Origin: Deltaproteobacteria bacterium
Lineage (GTDB): Bacteria > Myxococcota_A > UBA9160 > PR03
Length of the DNA stretch: 14,106 bases
Direction: 5' to 3'
NCBI GenBank assembly: GCA_018262315.1
Contig: JAGSPS010000161.1
Span: 1 to 14,106, forward strand
The notes under the pieces were generated by a model that had not been told where the DNA came from, searched no databases, and worked only from the letters and a program-made list of their open reading frames with translations. The position numbers and the translations under genes were made by a program. This document shows, piece after piece, positions 1 to 6,884 of the stretch (within the stretch, counting starts at the first letter, position 1; every line of letters starts with the position of its first letter).

Positions 1-992
1 GAGTGCATGCCGCGGTAGCCGATCGTCGCGTCGGCCTTGCCGCTCATCTTGCCGCCGCCGGGCTGCGTGCACTCGAAGTCGTGGCCGCGGTGCGGCTCCT
101 TCTCGACGATGAAGAGCGACAGGCCCTTCGGGCCCTTGCTCATGTCCGGGTCGGTGCGCGCGAGCAGCGCCAGCACGTTCGCGCGACCCGCGAAGGTGCA
201 CCACGACTTCGGGCCGTTCACGACGAAGCCCTCGACACCGCCGACGGTCGCGCGATCGGCACGGCACTTCACGCCGGCGACGTCGCTGCCGATGTCCGGC
301 TCCGTCACCGAGATGCCCACCATCAAGTCGCCCGCGGCAATCTTTGGGAGCCAGAACTTCTTCTGCTCTTCGGTGCCGCCCGCCATCAGCGCCTTGGTGA
401 GGATCTCCGGGCGCGTGATCAGCGAACCCGCCGCGGCGAGCGACGCGCGCGAGAGCTCCTCGGTGGTGAGGATCATCGCGAGGTTGCCCATCTCGTAGCC
501 GCCGTACTCTTCGGGCACCGAGAGTCCGAAGTAGCCGAGCGCGGCCATCTTCGTGATGAACTCTTCCGGGACGAGATCGTCGGTGCGGTGGATGCGCTCG
601 GCGTGGGGCGCGATTTCCTTCTCGGCGAACTCGCGAACGGAGGAACGCACCTGCTCGAGCGTCTCGTCGAGCGGCGTCTCGTTGCGACCGCGCCGCCCCG
701 CGACCTCGCGTCCGATCGCGCGGAACACGGATTCGTTCGACGCGGCGCGCAGCTTCTTGCGCAGATCGGGGGGGAAGCTGGCTTGCAGCGCGTCGTCGCC
801 GATGCCGAGGTCGTCGACGGCGGGCGTGAGGCGCGCGACCAGGCTCGCCACCAACTCCGCCGCGCCTGCCGCCGCGGTGGCTTCGAGCCATGCGTCGCCG
901 CGACCTTCGCGGCGGGCGCCGGCCGCATACTCGATCAATTCGCGCGCGGCGCGCGCTTCGGTTGCGGCGTAGGCGACGCGTTCCGCGAGCAC
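1..992 (-). CDS. Acyl-CoA dehydrogenase family protein, C-terminus cut by window edge
   Basis: This flavoenzyme would introduce an alpha-beta double bond into an acyl-CoA thioester. The open frame runs through the left edge, so the C-terminal helical domain and catalytic base are not visible. From the GTG used here, residues 1-75 form an Ala-rich helical extension starting VLAERVAYAATEARAAREL. The usual N-terminal domain follows (LGYFGLSVPEEYGG, then EELSRASLAAAGSLITRPE). The FAD-contact signature VGISVTEPDIGSD lies near residues 220-236, followed by KSWCTFAGRANVLALLARTDP. The frame continues upstream with homologous-looking residues (ARVLTQNGKAIDDHQ) to a TAG at 1146-1148, but no ATG, GTG or TTG occurs in frame between 993 and 1145. 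GTG at 992 is therefore the only usable start and probably not the ancestral one. The family is certain; substrate is unknown and the start is doubtful. Confidence 0.88.
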   Translation of the reverse strand, partial: MLAERVAYAATEARAARELIEYAAGARREGRGDAWLEATAAAGAAELVASLVARLTPAVDDLGIGDDALQASFPPDLRKKLRAASNESVFRAIGREVAGRRGRNETPLDETLEQVRSSVREFAEKEIAPHAERIHRTDDLVPEEFITKMAALGYFGLSVPEEYGGYEMGNLAMILTTEELSRASLAAAGSLITRPEILTKALMAGGTEEQKKFWLPKIAAGDLMVGISVTEPDIGSDVAGVKCRADRATVGGVEGFVVNGPKSWCTFAGRANVLALLARTDPDMSKGPKGLSLFIVEKEPHRGHDFECTQPGGGKMSGKADATIGYRGMH

Positions 993-1060
993 CTGGTGGT
1001 CGTCGATCGCCTTGCCGTTCTGGGTGAGGACACGGGCGGCGCATGTCGCAGCGCGGACCC

Positions 1061-1110
1061 GAGGTGTGTCCCCGGAGTCCTCAGCCAGGCACAGGGGAGG
1101 ACCGTCCCCT
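1061..1110. repeat. GTCCCC-type hairpin repeat at a gene junction
   Basis: Two copies of GTCCCC (1068-1073 and 1104-1109) lie 36 bp apart. The second is part of an inverted repeat with arms AGGGGA (1093-1098) and TCCCCT (1105-1110) around a 6-nt loop. A second pairing GTCCTC (1077-1082) with GAGGAC (1097-1102) is an alternative fold. The layout, two G/C hairpin motifs at a gene edge, resembles REP-like palindromic repeats mobilised by TnpA-REP transposases in many Gram-negatives, but no such transposase is in the window. The element contains the TGA of the phosphatase gene (1081-1083) and lies where the acyl-CoA dehydrogenase should start. I see no second copy here, so repeat status rests on motif shape and position. 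Confidence 0.45.
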
Positions 1111-1881
1111 TTCTCCGCGCGTGAGCCAACTGGCGAGCTGCTCGACTAGTGCGGGCGCACCGATCACGAGGCCGAGTTTTCCGCGCGCCGGGTACTCGAG
1201 CGTGACGCAGAGACCGCCGGCCTCGGGCACCAGCACCTGCGTGGCGGCTGCGTCCCACGGGTTCAGGTCGAGGTCGACCATTGCGTCGACGCCGCCGGCC
1301 AGCACTTGCGCATGGCCGAAGGCGTCGGTGTAGCCGCGCAGGATGGGGATCTCGCGCACCATCCGCTCGAGGGCGGGGCGCTCGTCGCAGCGGTCGAAGC
1401 AGAAGACGTCGCCGTGCGCGACGAGTGCGCGGCGCAGATCGGTCTGCTGCGAGCAGCGCAGCGGCGCGCCGTTGCACGTGACGCCGCCGCCCTTCCAGCC
1501 GACCGTGCGCTCGCCGAGGCCTGGGAGATCGATCAGACCGAGCACCGGCACGCCGTCTTCCAGGCGCGCGATCAGCGTCGAGAACAGCGGGATGCCGCGC
1601 GCGAAACCGATCGTGCCGTCGATCGGGTCGATCACCCAGGACGCGCCGCGCTTCCATTCGCCCTCGGCGCCGAATTCCTCGCCGAGGATCGCCGCATCGG
1701 GGTCGCCTTGGTGCAGCACGCGCCGGATCGCCTGCTCGGCAGCGCGATCCGCTTCGGTGACGGGAGAGCCGTCCTGCTTGATCTCCACCGCGACCCGCCG
1801 AAAGCGCGGCAGGATCTCGGCGCGCGCGGCGTCGGCGGCGCGCGAGGCGAGCTTGGCGAGCAAGGCGAGATCGGACGGCAT
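1081..1881 (-). CDS. Inositol monophosphatase family phosphatase (HisN/SuhB-like)
   Basis: This is a Mg2+-dependent sugar/polyol phosphate phosphatase of 266 residues, the normal family length. Visible family motifs are KQDGSPVTEAD (35-45), the metal-binding GEEFG (67-71), DPIDGT (85-90) and the C-terminal PWDAAATQVLVPEAGG (208-223). The form DPIDGTIGFARGIPLFSTLI and the GLIDLPGLGERT strand look closest to histidinol-phosphatase HisN-type members, but no his genes are nearby, so the substrate is left open. ATG at 1881 is chosen over a GTG at 1902 because the latter would overlap the propeller gene upstream. Neither has a Shine-Dalgarno sequence. The gap to the upstream stop is 11 bp, suggesting co-transcription. 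The last residues (GRSSPVPG) are encoded by the hairpin repeat, so the native C-terminus has probably been replaced. Confidence 0.9.
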   Translation of the reverse strand: MPSDLALLAKLASRAADAARAEILPRFRRVAVEIKQDGSPVTEADRAAEQAIRRVLHQGDPDAAILGEEFGAEGEWKRGASWVIDPIDGTIGFARGIPLFSTLIARLEDGVPVLGLIDLPGLGERTVGWKGGGVTCNGAPLRCSQQTDLRRALVAHGDVFCFDRCDERPALERMVREIPILRGYTDAFGHAQVLAGGVDAMVDLDLNPWDAAATQVLVPEAGGLCVTLEYPARGKLGLVIGAPALVEQLASWLTRGERGRSSPVPG

Positions 1882-1889
1882 GGACGCGC

Positions 1890-1895
1890 AGCCTA
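1890..1895 (-). promoter_or_regulatory. Possible -10 box TAGGCT 8 nt before the phosphatase ATG
   Basis: On the minus strand TAGGCT (TANNNT) ends 8 nt before the ATG at 1881. No Shine-Dalgarno sequence is present and no -35 is recognisable. The TAG of this hexamer is also the stop codon of the propeller gene, which gives a simple alternative explanation for its presence. Confidence 0.2.
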
Positions 1896-4214
1896 CCGGC
1901 ACGTGCGACGGCGAGCCAGCGCACCGATCGCCGCGAGCGCTGCAAGCCCGAGCAGCGCTGCGTCCGGCTCGGGCGTGAAGACCGTGACCGCGTTCTCGGC
2001 GCTGCTCGCGACGTAGGTCGCGAGGCCCCGGCGGGCGACCGCGATGCCGCGCGGGTTCGACAACTTCGTGACCCCGTCGACGCCGTCCAACTCGAGCTGC
2101 GCGAGTGACAGACGACCCGTCGCGGGATCGCGGCGGAACACGTTCAATGTGTGTTCCGTCGAGCTGGTCGCGAACACGTAGCGACCATCGCCGCTCACCG
2201 CGACGTAGTATGGGCCGTTGAGCCGCAGCGTGTCGCCTTCATTGTCTCGTTTGCGCTCGACGAAGCCGAGGGCGCCGGTCGCAGCGTCGCGCGTGAAGAC
2301 CGCGACGGCGCTGTCGGTGGCGCTGGAGGCGTAGACGTGGCGACCATCGGGGCTCACGACCACGCCCGAGACGGCGTCGAGGCCGTCCACCCCGGCGACG
2401 CCGTCCTGCACCTGCGACGCGAAGGCAAGTGCGCCGGTCGCGACGTCGCGCGAGAACACCACCAGCGAGTCGTCGTAGAAGCCCGTCGCGTAGACGTGCT
2501 TGCCGTCCGGACTGACCGCGACCGAGTACGCGCCGTCCAGTCCGTCCAAACCCGCGACACCGTCCTTCGCAAAGCCGCCGAAACTCAAGGCGCCGCTCAT
2601 CGCGTCGCGCGAGAACCAGGTCACCGCATCGCTCAGGAAGACCGACGTGTAGAGGTGCCTGCCGTCCGGGCTGATCGCCGCGATGCGCGGAGCGAGGAAT
2701 TCCTGCACACCGTTCTTTCCCTGTTGCTCGCGTTCCACGAATGAGAGCGCTCCCGTCTCCGCATTGCGCGCAAAGGCCGCGACCGATGAATCGCTGCTGC
2801 CGACCGCATAGACGTGGCGGCTGTCCGGGCTCACCACGACGCCGGCCGCGCCGTCGATGCCGTCCACGCCGCCCGCGTTGTCGACGACGACGCTCGACGC
2901 CGTGAGCGCGCCGCTGGCGGGGTCGATCGCGAAGACGGTCACCGCGTCGTCGCCGGTGCCGGTCGCGTAGAGATGCCTGCCGTCGGGCGAAGCGGCCACG
3001 CCCTCGGCCCCCGCGAGTCCGTCTGCGCCGTCGATGCCGTCCTCTTTCGTTTCGAGGAAATGGAGCGCCGCGATCCCGAAGGTCGTGATACGGTTGTCGA
3101 TGCTGTTCGCGACATAGAGATTTCCGCCGACCGCGAGGACCTGCGCCCCGCTGCCAATGAAGCCCGAGCCGGGCAGCGGCGACGCCGTCACGAAGTCGAG
3201 TGCGCCGCTCGCGCGATCGCGCTCGAACACCGCGACCGCCGCGTCGGCGCCTCCCGCGAAGACGCGCGAGCCACGATCGCCTCCGATGCTCACGCCCGCC
3301 GAGAGGCCGAGCCCGGCGATTCCGCCGACGCCGTTCTGGTAGCGCGCGACGAATGCGAGCAGGCCCGTCTCCGGGTCGCGCGCGAAGTGGACGACCGACG
3401 AATCGATCGTGCCGTTGGCGTAGACGCTGTCGCCGCTCGGCGTCACCACGATCGAGTCGATGCCGGCAAGGCCCTCGACGCCATCCTTCCCATTGCTCTC
3501 GACCTCGAGGAGTGTGAGCCCACCCCACACCGGATTGCGTGTGTAGACGCGCAGCTCTGCATTTTCGTAGCCACCTACGTAGACGTTGTGCCCCTCCGGG
3601 TCGACGGCGATTCCCTGCGTGCCGCTCTGCGGGGGAAGCCCGACCGCCTGCACGAAGGTGAGCCAACCGCTGGCGCTGCGCGCGAAGGCGACGATCGCCG
3701 CTTCACATGCGACGTAGACGTGCCGGCCGTCGTGGCTCTCGACGATCGAGCGCGGGGCCGCGAGCCCCGTGACGCCGCCCATCCCATTCTTCTTCTGCCA
3801 GACGAAACGCAGCAGTCCCGTCGCGAGATCGCGGTCGAAGACGGCGATCGCCTGATCGGTCACGCCGACGGCGTAGACGTTCCGGCCGTCGGCGCTGACC
3901 ATCGCGGTGAGGACGCCGCCGAGTCCGTCCACGCCGCGCTCGCCGTCGCGCACTGCCACCTGGTGGGTGAGTGCGCCGCTTGCGGGATTGCGCGCGAACA
4001 CGTCGAGCGCGTCCTCCCCCAACCCCGCGACGTAGACGCTCCGGCCGTCGCTGCTCGCCGCGATCCCGGTCGGCGCCGAGAGCGCGTAGGACGGGTCGTC
4101 GCCGTCCTCCAGAGCACCTTGCAGCAGCAGCTCGACGGCGTGCGAGTTCCCGGACGCGAGCGTCAGCCACGCGAAGAGCATGGCGGCGCACGAGGATCGC
4201 GTTCGCGGTTGCAT
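1893..4214 (-). CDS. Secreted YVTN/lactonase-type beta-propeller protein with PEP-CTERM anchor
   Basis: This 773-residue exported protein starts with a signal peptide (basic MQPRTR, hydrophobic AAMLFAWLTLA, likely cleavage after SHA at 26). Fourteen repeats of 45-54 residues follow, each with a core like SPDGRHVYATG, a strand like AVAVFxRDPATGAL and a loop like DGVxGVDGLDG. The core VY/LY/VF pairs lie at about residues 60, 113, 166, 211, 264, 318, 367, 415, 468, 520, 573, 627, 680 and 733. Fourteen is what two seven-bladed propellers need. The C-terminus is a PEP-CTERM signal: PEP (748-750), a hydrophobic stretch (751-766), then RRR. It should be an exosortase-processed surface or exopolysaccharide-associated protein; no exosortase is in the window. 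ATG at 4214 is preferred to TTG at 4223 because it leads directly into the signal peptide. Enzymatic activity is not implied. Confidence 0.9.
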   Translation of the reverse strand: MQPRTRSSCAAMLFAWLTLASGNSHAVELLLQGALEDGDDPSYALSAPTGIAASSDGRSVYVAGLGEDALDVFARNPASGALTHQVAVRDGERGVDGLGGVLTAMVSADGRNVYAVGVTDQAIAVFDRDLATGLLRFVWQKKNGMGGVTGLAAPRSIVESHDGRHVYVACEAAIVAFARSASGWLTFVQAVGLPPQSGTQGIAVDPEGHNVYVGGYENAELRVYTRNPVWGGLTLLEVESNGKDGVEGLAGIDSIVVTPSGDSVYANGTIDSSVVHFARDPETGLLAFVARYQNGVGGIAGLGLSAGVSIGGDRGSRVFAGGADAAVAVFERDRASGALDFVTASPLPGSGFIGSGAQVLAVGGNLYVANSIDNRITTFGIAALHFLETKEDGIDGADGLAGAEGVAASPDGRHLYATGTGDDAVTVFAIDPASGALTASSVVVDNAGGVDGIDGAAGVVVSPDSRHVYAVGSSDSSVAAFARNAETGALSFVEREQQGKNGVQEFLAPRIAAISPDGRHLYTSVFLSDAVTWFSRDAMSGALSFGGFAKDGVAGLDGLDGAYSVAVSPDGKHVYATGFYDDSLVVFSRDVATGALAFASQVQDGVAGVDGLDAVSGVVVSPDGRHVYASSATDSAVAVFTRDAATGALGFVERKRDNEGDTLRLNGPYYVAVSGDGRYVFATSSTEHTLNVFRRDPATGRLSLAQLELDGVDGVTKLSNPRGIAVARRGLATYVASSAENAVTVFTPEPDAALLGLAALAAIGALARRRTCR

Positions 4215-4221
4215 GGAGGGC

Positions 4222-4227
4222 AATCTA
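4222..4227 (-). promoter_or_regulatory. Extended -10 box (TGtTAGATT) giving a leaderless or near-leaderless start
   Basis: On the minus strand TAGATT is preceded by TGT, matching the extended -10 form TGnTAnnnT, and ends 7 nt before the propeller ATG at 4214. Transcription from this box would start at or next to the A of the ATG. There is no Shine-Dalgarno sequence in the 7 nt between, and no convincing -35. Confidence 0.35.
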
Positions 4228-4268
4228 ACACCCGCGCGGCCGCGGTTCCGTCGCAGCGGCGCCCGTCC

Positions 4269-4274
4269 TAAGAT
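4269..4274 (+). promoter_or_regulatory. Possible -10 box TAAGAT upstream of the YdjC-family gene
   Basis: TAAGAT matches TATAAT at four of six positions. A weak -35 (TTCCGT, 4246-4251) lies 17 bp upstream, and the ATG is 26 nt downstream. It sits in the only 86-bp divergent intergenic space between the propeller and deacetylase genes, so a promoter must lie close by. Confidence 0.3.
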
Positions 4275-4289
4275 GGGTCACCTCGAAGC

Positions 4290-4293
4290 GGAG
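4290..4293 (+). promoter_or_regulatory. Shine-Dalgarno GGAG for the YdjC-family gene
   Basis: GGAG within AAGCGGAGAG ends 7 nt before the ATG at 4301, a standard spacing. It supports that start over in-frame alternatives. Confidence 0.6.
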
Positions 4294-4300
4294 AGCGCGC

Positions 4301-5203
4301 ATGGCATCGACATTGGTTCAGCCTCTGGCTCAGCAGCTCGGCTTCGCCGCCAGCGATCGCGTCGCGATCGTCCATGCCGACGACATCGGGATGTGCCACG
4401 CCGCCAACGCCGGCGCCTTCGACGCGCTCGCGAATGGCGTCGTCACTTGTGGCTCGATCATGGTGCCCTGTCCGTGGTTTCGCGAAGCCGCCGACCTGGC
4501 GCGTGCGAACCCGCACTTCGATCTGGGTGTGCACCTGACGCTCAACTCGGAGTGGCCGCAGTACCGCTGGGGGCCCGTCGCCGGTCGCGACCGCGTGCCG
4601 TCGCTGCTCGACGAACAGGGCTACCTGCCCCGCACGCTGGTGGAGGTGCTGCGCGCTGCGAAGCCCGCGCACGTCGAGATCGAGCTGCGCGCACAGATCG
4701 AGACGGCGCTCGCGGCGGGGATCGACGTCACCCATCTCGACGCGCACATGGGAACGGTGTTGCTCGATCCCTTCGTGGGCTTCTACGCGAGGCTCGCGCA
4801 GGAGTACCGGCTGCCGGTCTTCGCGGCCCAACCCGATCCCGCCGTGCTGGAGCGCGCGGGGCTCGGCGCCTTCGTGGCCGTGCTGCGCAGGGGAACCGAG
4901 CAGATCGCCGCCGCGGGCCTGCCGATCCTCGACGGCGTCGAGCTGTTCTCGCTCGACTTCGAAGCGGGCGCGGGCGAGAGCCACACCACGACGCGGCTCT
5001 CGCGCATCGGCACGGGCGTCACCTACCTCATCACCCATCCGGCCCGGGACGGCGAGGAGCTGCGCGCGATCAGCCCCGACGCGCACGCGCGGGTTTTCGA
5101 GCACGGCTTCTACGGGAGCCAGGCCGGCCGCGATCGCTTCGCGAAGGAAGGCATCCGCACCGTCGGGATGCGCGCGCTGCGCGATCTGGTGCGGGCCAGG
5201 TAA
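4301..5203 (+). CDS. ChbG/HpnK (YdjC) family carbohydrate deacetylase
   Basis: The 300-residue protein matches the YdjC-like fold of metal-dependent deacetylases acting on acetylated amino sugars. Family motifs in order are AIVHADDIGMCHAANAG (22-38, acidic pair D27-D28), DLGVHLTL (74-81, H78), THLDAHMG (144-151, D147 and H149) and YLITHPA (242-248, H246). D28, H78 and H149 are the likely metal ligands by analogy with the family; this is inference. The length is normal, with no signal peptide, so it is probably cytoplasmic. It has a good Shine-Dalgarno sequence and stands alone between divergent and convergent neighbours. The family includes HpnK, a hopanoid-locus protein, and hpnB is under 2 kb away, but this sequence looks more like the general carbohydrate branch than HpnK proper. 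Confidence 0.88.
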   Translation: MASTLVQPLAQQLGFAASDRVAIVHADDIGMCHAANAGAFDALANGVVTCGSIMVPCPWFREAADLARANPHFDLGVHLTLNSEWPQYRWGPVAGRDRVPSLLDEQGYLPRTLVEVLRAAKPAHVEIELRAQIETALAAGIDVTHLDAHMGTVLLDPFVGFYARLAQEYRLPVFAAQPDPAVLERAGLGAFVAVLRRGTEQIAAAGLPILDGVELFSLDFEAGAGESHTTTRLSRIGTGVTYLITHPARDGEELRAISPDAHARVFEHGFYGSQAGRDRFAKEGIRTVGMRALRDLVRAR

Positions 5204-5212
5204 GTGCGACTG

Positions 5213-6007
5213 CTACCGCAGGTCTCCGAGCGGGGCTTCGCTGACGTCGTAGCCGGCTTCGACGGGAATCCGGATCACGGGGCCGTTCTCGCCGCGGCCG
5301 ACGGTCGGCAGCACGGTGACGATCGGCTCGCGGCGCGCGCGCTCGATCGCCTCGGCGACGCTGTCGCTGCGCGCGAGCTTGATCAAGTTGAGCAGCGTCG
5401 GAAAGATGATCCGCCGTCGGTTTGCCCGGCAGTCTTCAATTGCCTGAACTGGCGAGATCCACAGCGAATCGACCGATTCCCCGCCGTCGTGCACGGCGAC
5501 CTGGTCGGGTGGCGTCGGAACGAGGTAGAAGCGGGTGTCGAAGCGCTTCGGCATGAAGACTGGAGTGATCCAGTGCGCGAACGGCACCATCGAGTCGAGG
5601 GCCAGTTCGAGGTCGTGCGCCCCGGCGATCGCGCCGAGCGAGGTGGCGCGCGAGAGCAGGTCGCCGCGGTAGCGCGTCGCGAGTGGACGCACGCGCGATT
5701 CGGGGAGCATCTCCGTTTCGCCGCGGCCGCGGGCCAGCATCACGCCGCACTCCTCGAAAGTCTCGCGCACGGCCGCGACGCGCACCGCGAAGGTCTCGTC
5801 GTCGAGGTCTGCGCAACCGGCGCAACGCGCGCGCAGCGCCGGATCGCGGTCTGCGGGATCGACCTTGCCACCCGGGAAGACCAGCGCGCTCGACGCGAAG
5901 TCGATCTGGTGGTGGCGCTCGACCATGAACACCTCGAGAACTCCACGGTCGTCGCGCAGCAGCATCACGGTGGAAGAAGGGATGGGAGTCGGAGGGGCGT
6001 CGGCCAT
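5213..6007 (-). CDS. Nudix hydrolase, NUDT19-like
   Basis: The 264-residue protein is a Nudix pyrophosphohydrolase of the NUDT7/NUDT19 kind, whose studied members cleave CoA or acyl-CoA. VFPGGKVDPAD (43-53) opens the Nudix box and the helix RETFEECGV (81-89) carries the metal-binding glutamates E82, E85 and E86. About 33 residues separate the two halves, far more than in a classical Nudix box, and include RCAGCADLDDE (61-71) with a CxxC. The later segment HWITPVFMPKRFDTRFYL (144-161) is typical of NUDT19 relatives. The gene converges on the deacetylase gene with only 9 bp between stop codons, and starts 41 bp from the divergent hydrolase. No Shine-Dalgarno sequence precedes the ATG. The acyl-CoA link is family knowledge; the actual substrate is not known. 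Confidence 0.88.
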   Translation of the reverse strand: MADAPPTPIPSSTVMLLRDDRGVLEVFMVERHHQIDFASSALVFPGGKVDPADRDPALRARCAGCADLDDETFAVRVAAVRETFEECGVMLARGRGETEMLPESRVRPLATRYRGDLLSRATSLGAIAGAHDLELALDSMVPFAHWITPVFMPKRFDTRFYLVPTPPDQVAVHDGGESVDSLWISPVQAIEDCRANRRRIIFPTLLNLIKLARSDSVAEAIERARREPIVTVLPTVGRGENGPVIRIPVEAGYDVSEAPLGDLR

Positions 6008-6048
6008 CGTCGCAGCATGATTGCACAGCGCGCGGGGGGTGGGTTCGC

Positions 6049-6855
6049 GTGATCGAGACGGTGGCGGGCGACGTCGCACTGCATCTCGAGTTCGAGGGCG
6101 AGGGGCCGCTCGTCGTGCTGCTCCACGGCTTCGGCGGCAGCGCGCGGAACTGGCGCCCGCAGCTCCGGGCGCTTCGCGATCGCTTCCGCGTCGCGGCCTT
6201 CGACGTGCGCGGGCACGCGCGCAGCGGGGCGCCGCGCGACGCCGCGGCGTACCGACCGGAGCGCTTCGTTGCGGATCTCGCCCGCGTGCTCGATCACCTG
6301 GGAGCCGCGCACGCGGTCGTCGGCGGTCTCTCGATGGGCGCAGGAATCGCCGCGCGCTTCGCGGCGGAGCACCCCGCGCGCGTTCGCGGTCTCGCGCTCG
6401 CCTCGCTGCCGCCCGGTGCCGAAGCAGGGACCCGTCAGCGCAGTTGGGCGCTGGCGTTCGCCGACGCGATCGACCGCGAGGGCCTCGAAGCCGCCGGCGC
6501 GCGCTACGCGTGGGGTCCCGAGTCGGGTCTCGACGCGAACGCCGCGAAGCTCGTGCGGCTGGGATTCCTGGAGCACGCGCCGCACGCGATCGCCCATACG
6601 CTGCGCGAGCTGCTCGCGGTGCAGCCGGGTTGGCGCGCGCTCGCGAAGTCGCTCGGCGCGCTCGGTCTTCCGACGCTCGTGATCGCCGGCGAACGCGACC
6701 CGGTCTCGCTCGCGCCCTGTCGGGAACTCGCGCAGGCGCTCGGTGACGCGGCGCTACTCGTCGTTCCCGAAGCCGGGCACGTCGTGAACCTCGAAGCGCG
6801 CGACGCGGTGAACGCGGCGCTTCGCGAATTCCTGCAGCAATTCGCTCCGGCATGA
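6049..6855 (+). CDS. Alpha/beta hydrolase fold protein
   Basis: The 268-residue protein has the full alpha/beta hydrolase layout. The oxyanion-hole loop is LLHGFGGS (24-31), the strand/turn is AFDVRGHARSG (50-60), and the nucleophile elbow is GGLSMGAG (92-99) with S95. The acid lies in VIAGERDPVS (211-220, D217) and the base in EAGHVVNLE (241-249, H244). There is no signal peptide or large lid, so it is a cytoplasmic esterase, lactonase or haloperoxidase-type enzyme of unknown substrate. The start is GTG at 6049, preceded by a G-rich tract that could serve as a ribosome binding site. Only 41 bp separate it from the divergent Nudix gene, so the two promoters must overlap. hpnB begins 29 bp after its stop, so the two are probably co-transcribed. 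Confidence 0.9.
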   Translation: MIETVAGDVALHLEFEGEGPLVVLLHGFGGSARNWRPQLRALRDRFRVAAFDVRGHARSGAPRDAAAYRPERFVADLARVLDHLGAAHAVVGGLSMGAGIAARFAAEHPARVRGLALASLPPGAEAGTRQRSWALAFADAIDREGLEAAGARYAWGPESGLDANAAKLVRLGFLEHAPHAIAHTLRELLAVQPGWRALAKSLGALGLPTLVIAGERDPVSLAPCRELAQALGDAALLVVPEAGHVVNLEARDAVNAALREFLQQFAPA

Positions 6856-6869
6856 TCCGCGCACGACGC

Positions 6870-6875
6870 TAGAGT
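6870..6875 (+). promoter_or_regulatory. Possible -10 box TAGAGT 9 nt before the hpnB ATG
   Basis: TAGAGT (TANNNT) ends 9 nt before the ATG at 6885, in the 29-bp gap after the alpha/beta hydrolase gene. No good Shine-Dalgarno sequence or -35 is visible. It would give a very short leader if used; read-through from upstream is the alternative. Confidence 0.25.
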
Positions 6876-6884
6876 CCGCGCCCG

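Noticed and set aside
1042..1044. Minus-strand ATG as the acyl-CoA dehydrogenase start
   Set aside because: It is one base out of the dehydrogenase frame and opens a motif-free Arg/Pro-rich frame.
2000..4070. Regularly spaced similar segments as a CRISPR array or minisatellite
   Set aside because: The roughly 150-bp periodicity is in frame and explained by protein blades; DNA identity between units is low and there are no spacers.
2814..4271. 485-codon plus-strand frame opposite the propeller gene
   Set aside because: Its apparent repeats only mirror the antisense of the propeller blades; composition is Arg/Asp/Ala-rich without any motif.
5196..5220. Terminator hairpin between the convergent deacetylase and Nudix genes
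   Set aside because: Only a 4-bp stem could be found in and around the 9-bp gap, too weak to call.
6008..6853. Long Arg-rich N-terminal extension of the Nudix protein antisense to the alpha/beta hydrolase
   Set aside because: The Nudix domain begins at MADAPP and the extension lies wholly opposite a gene with a complete catalytic triad.
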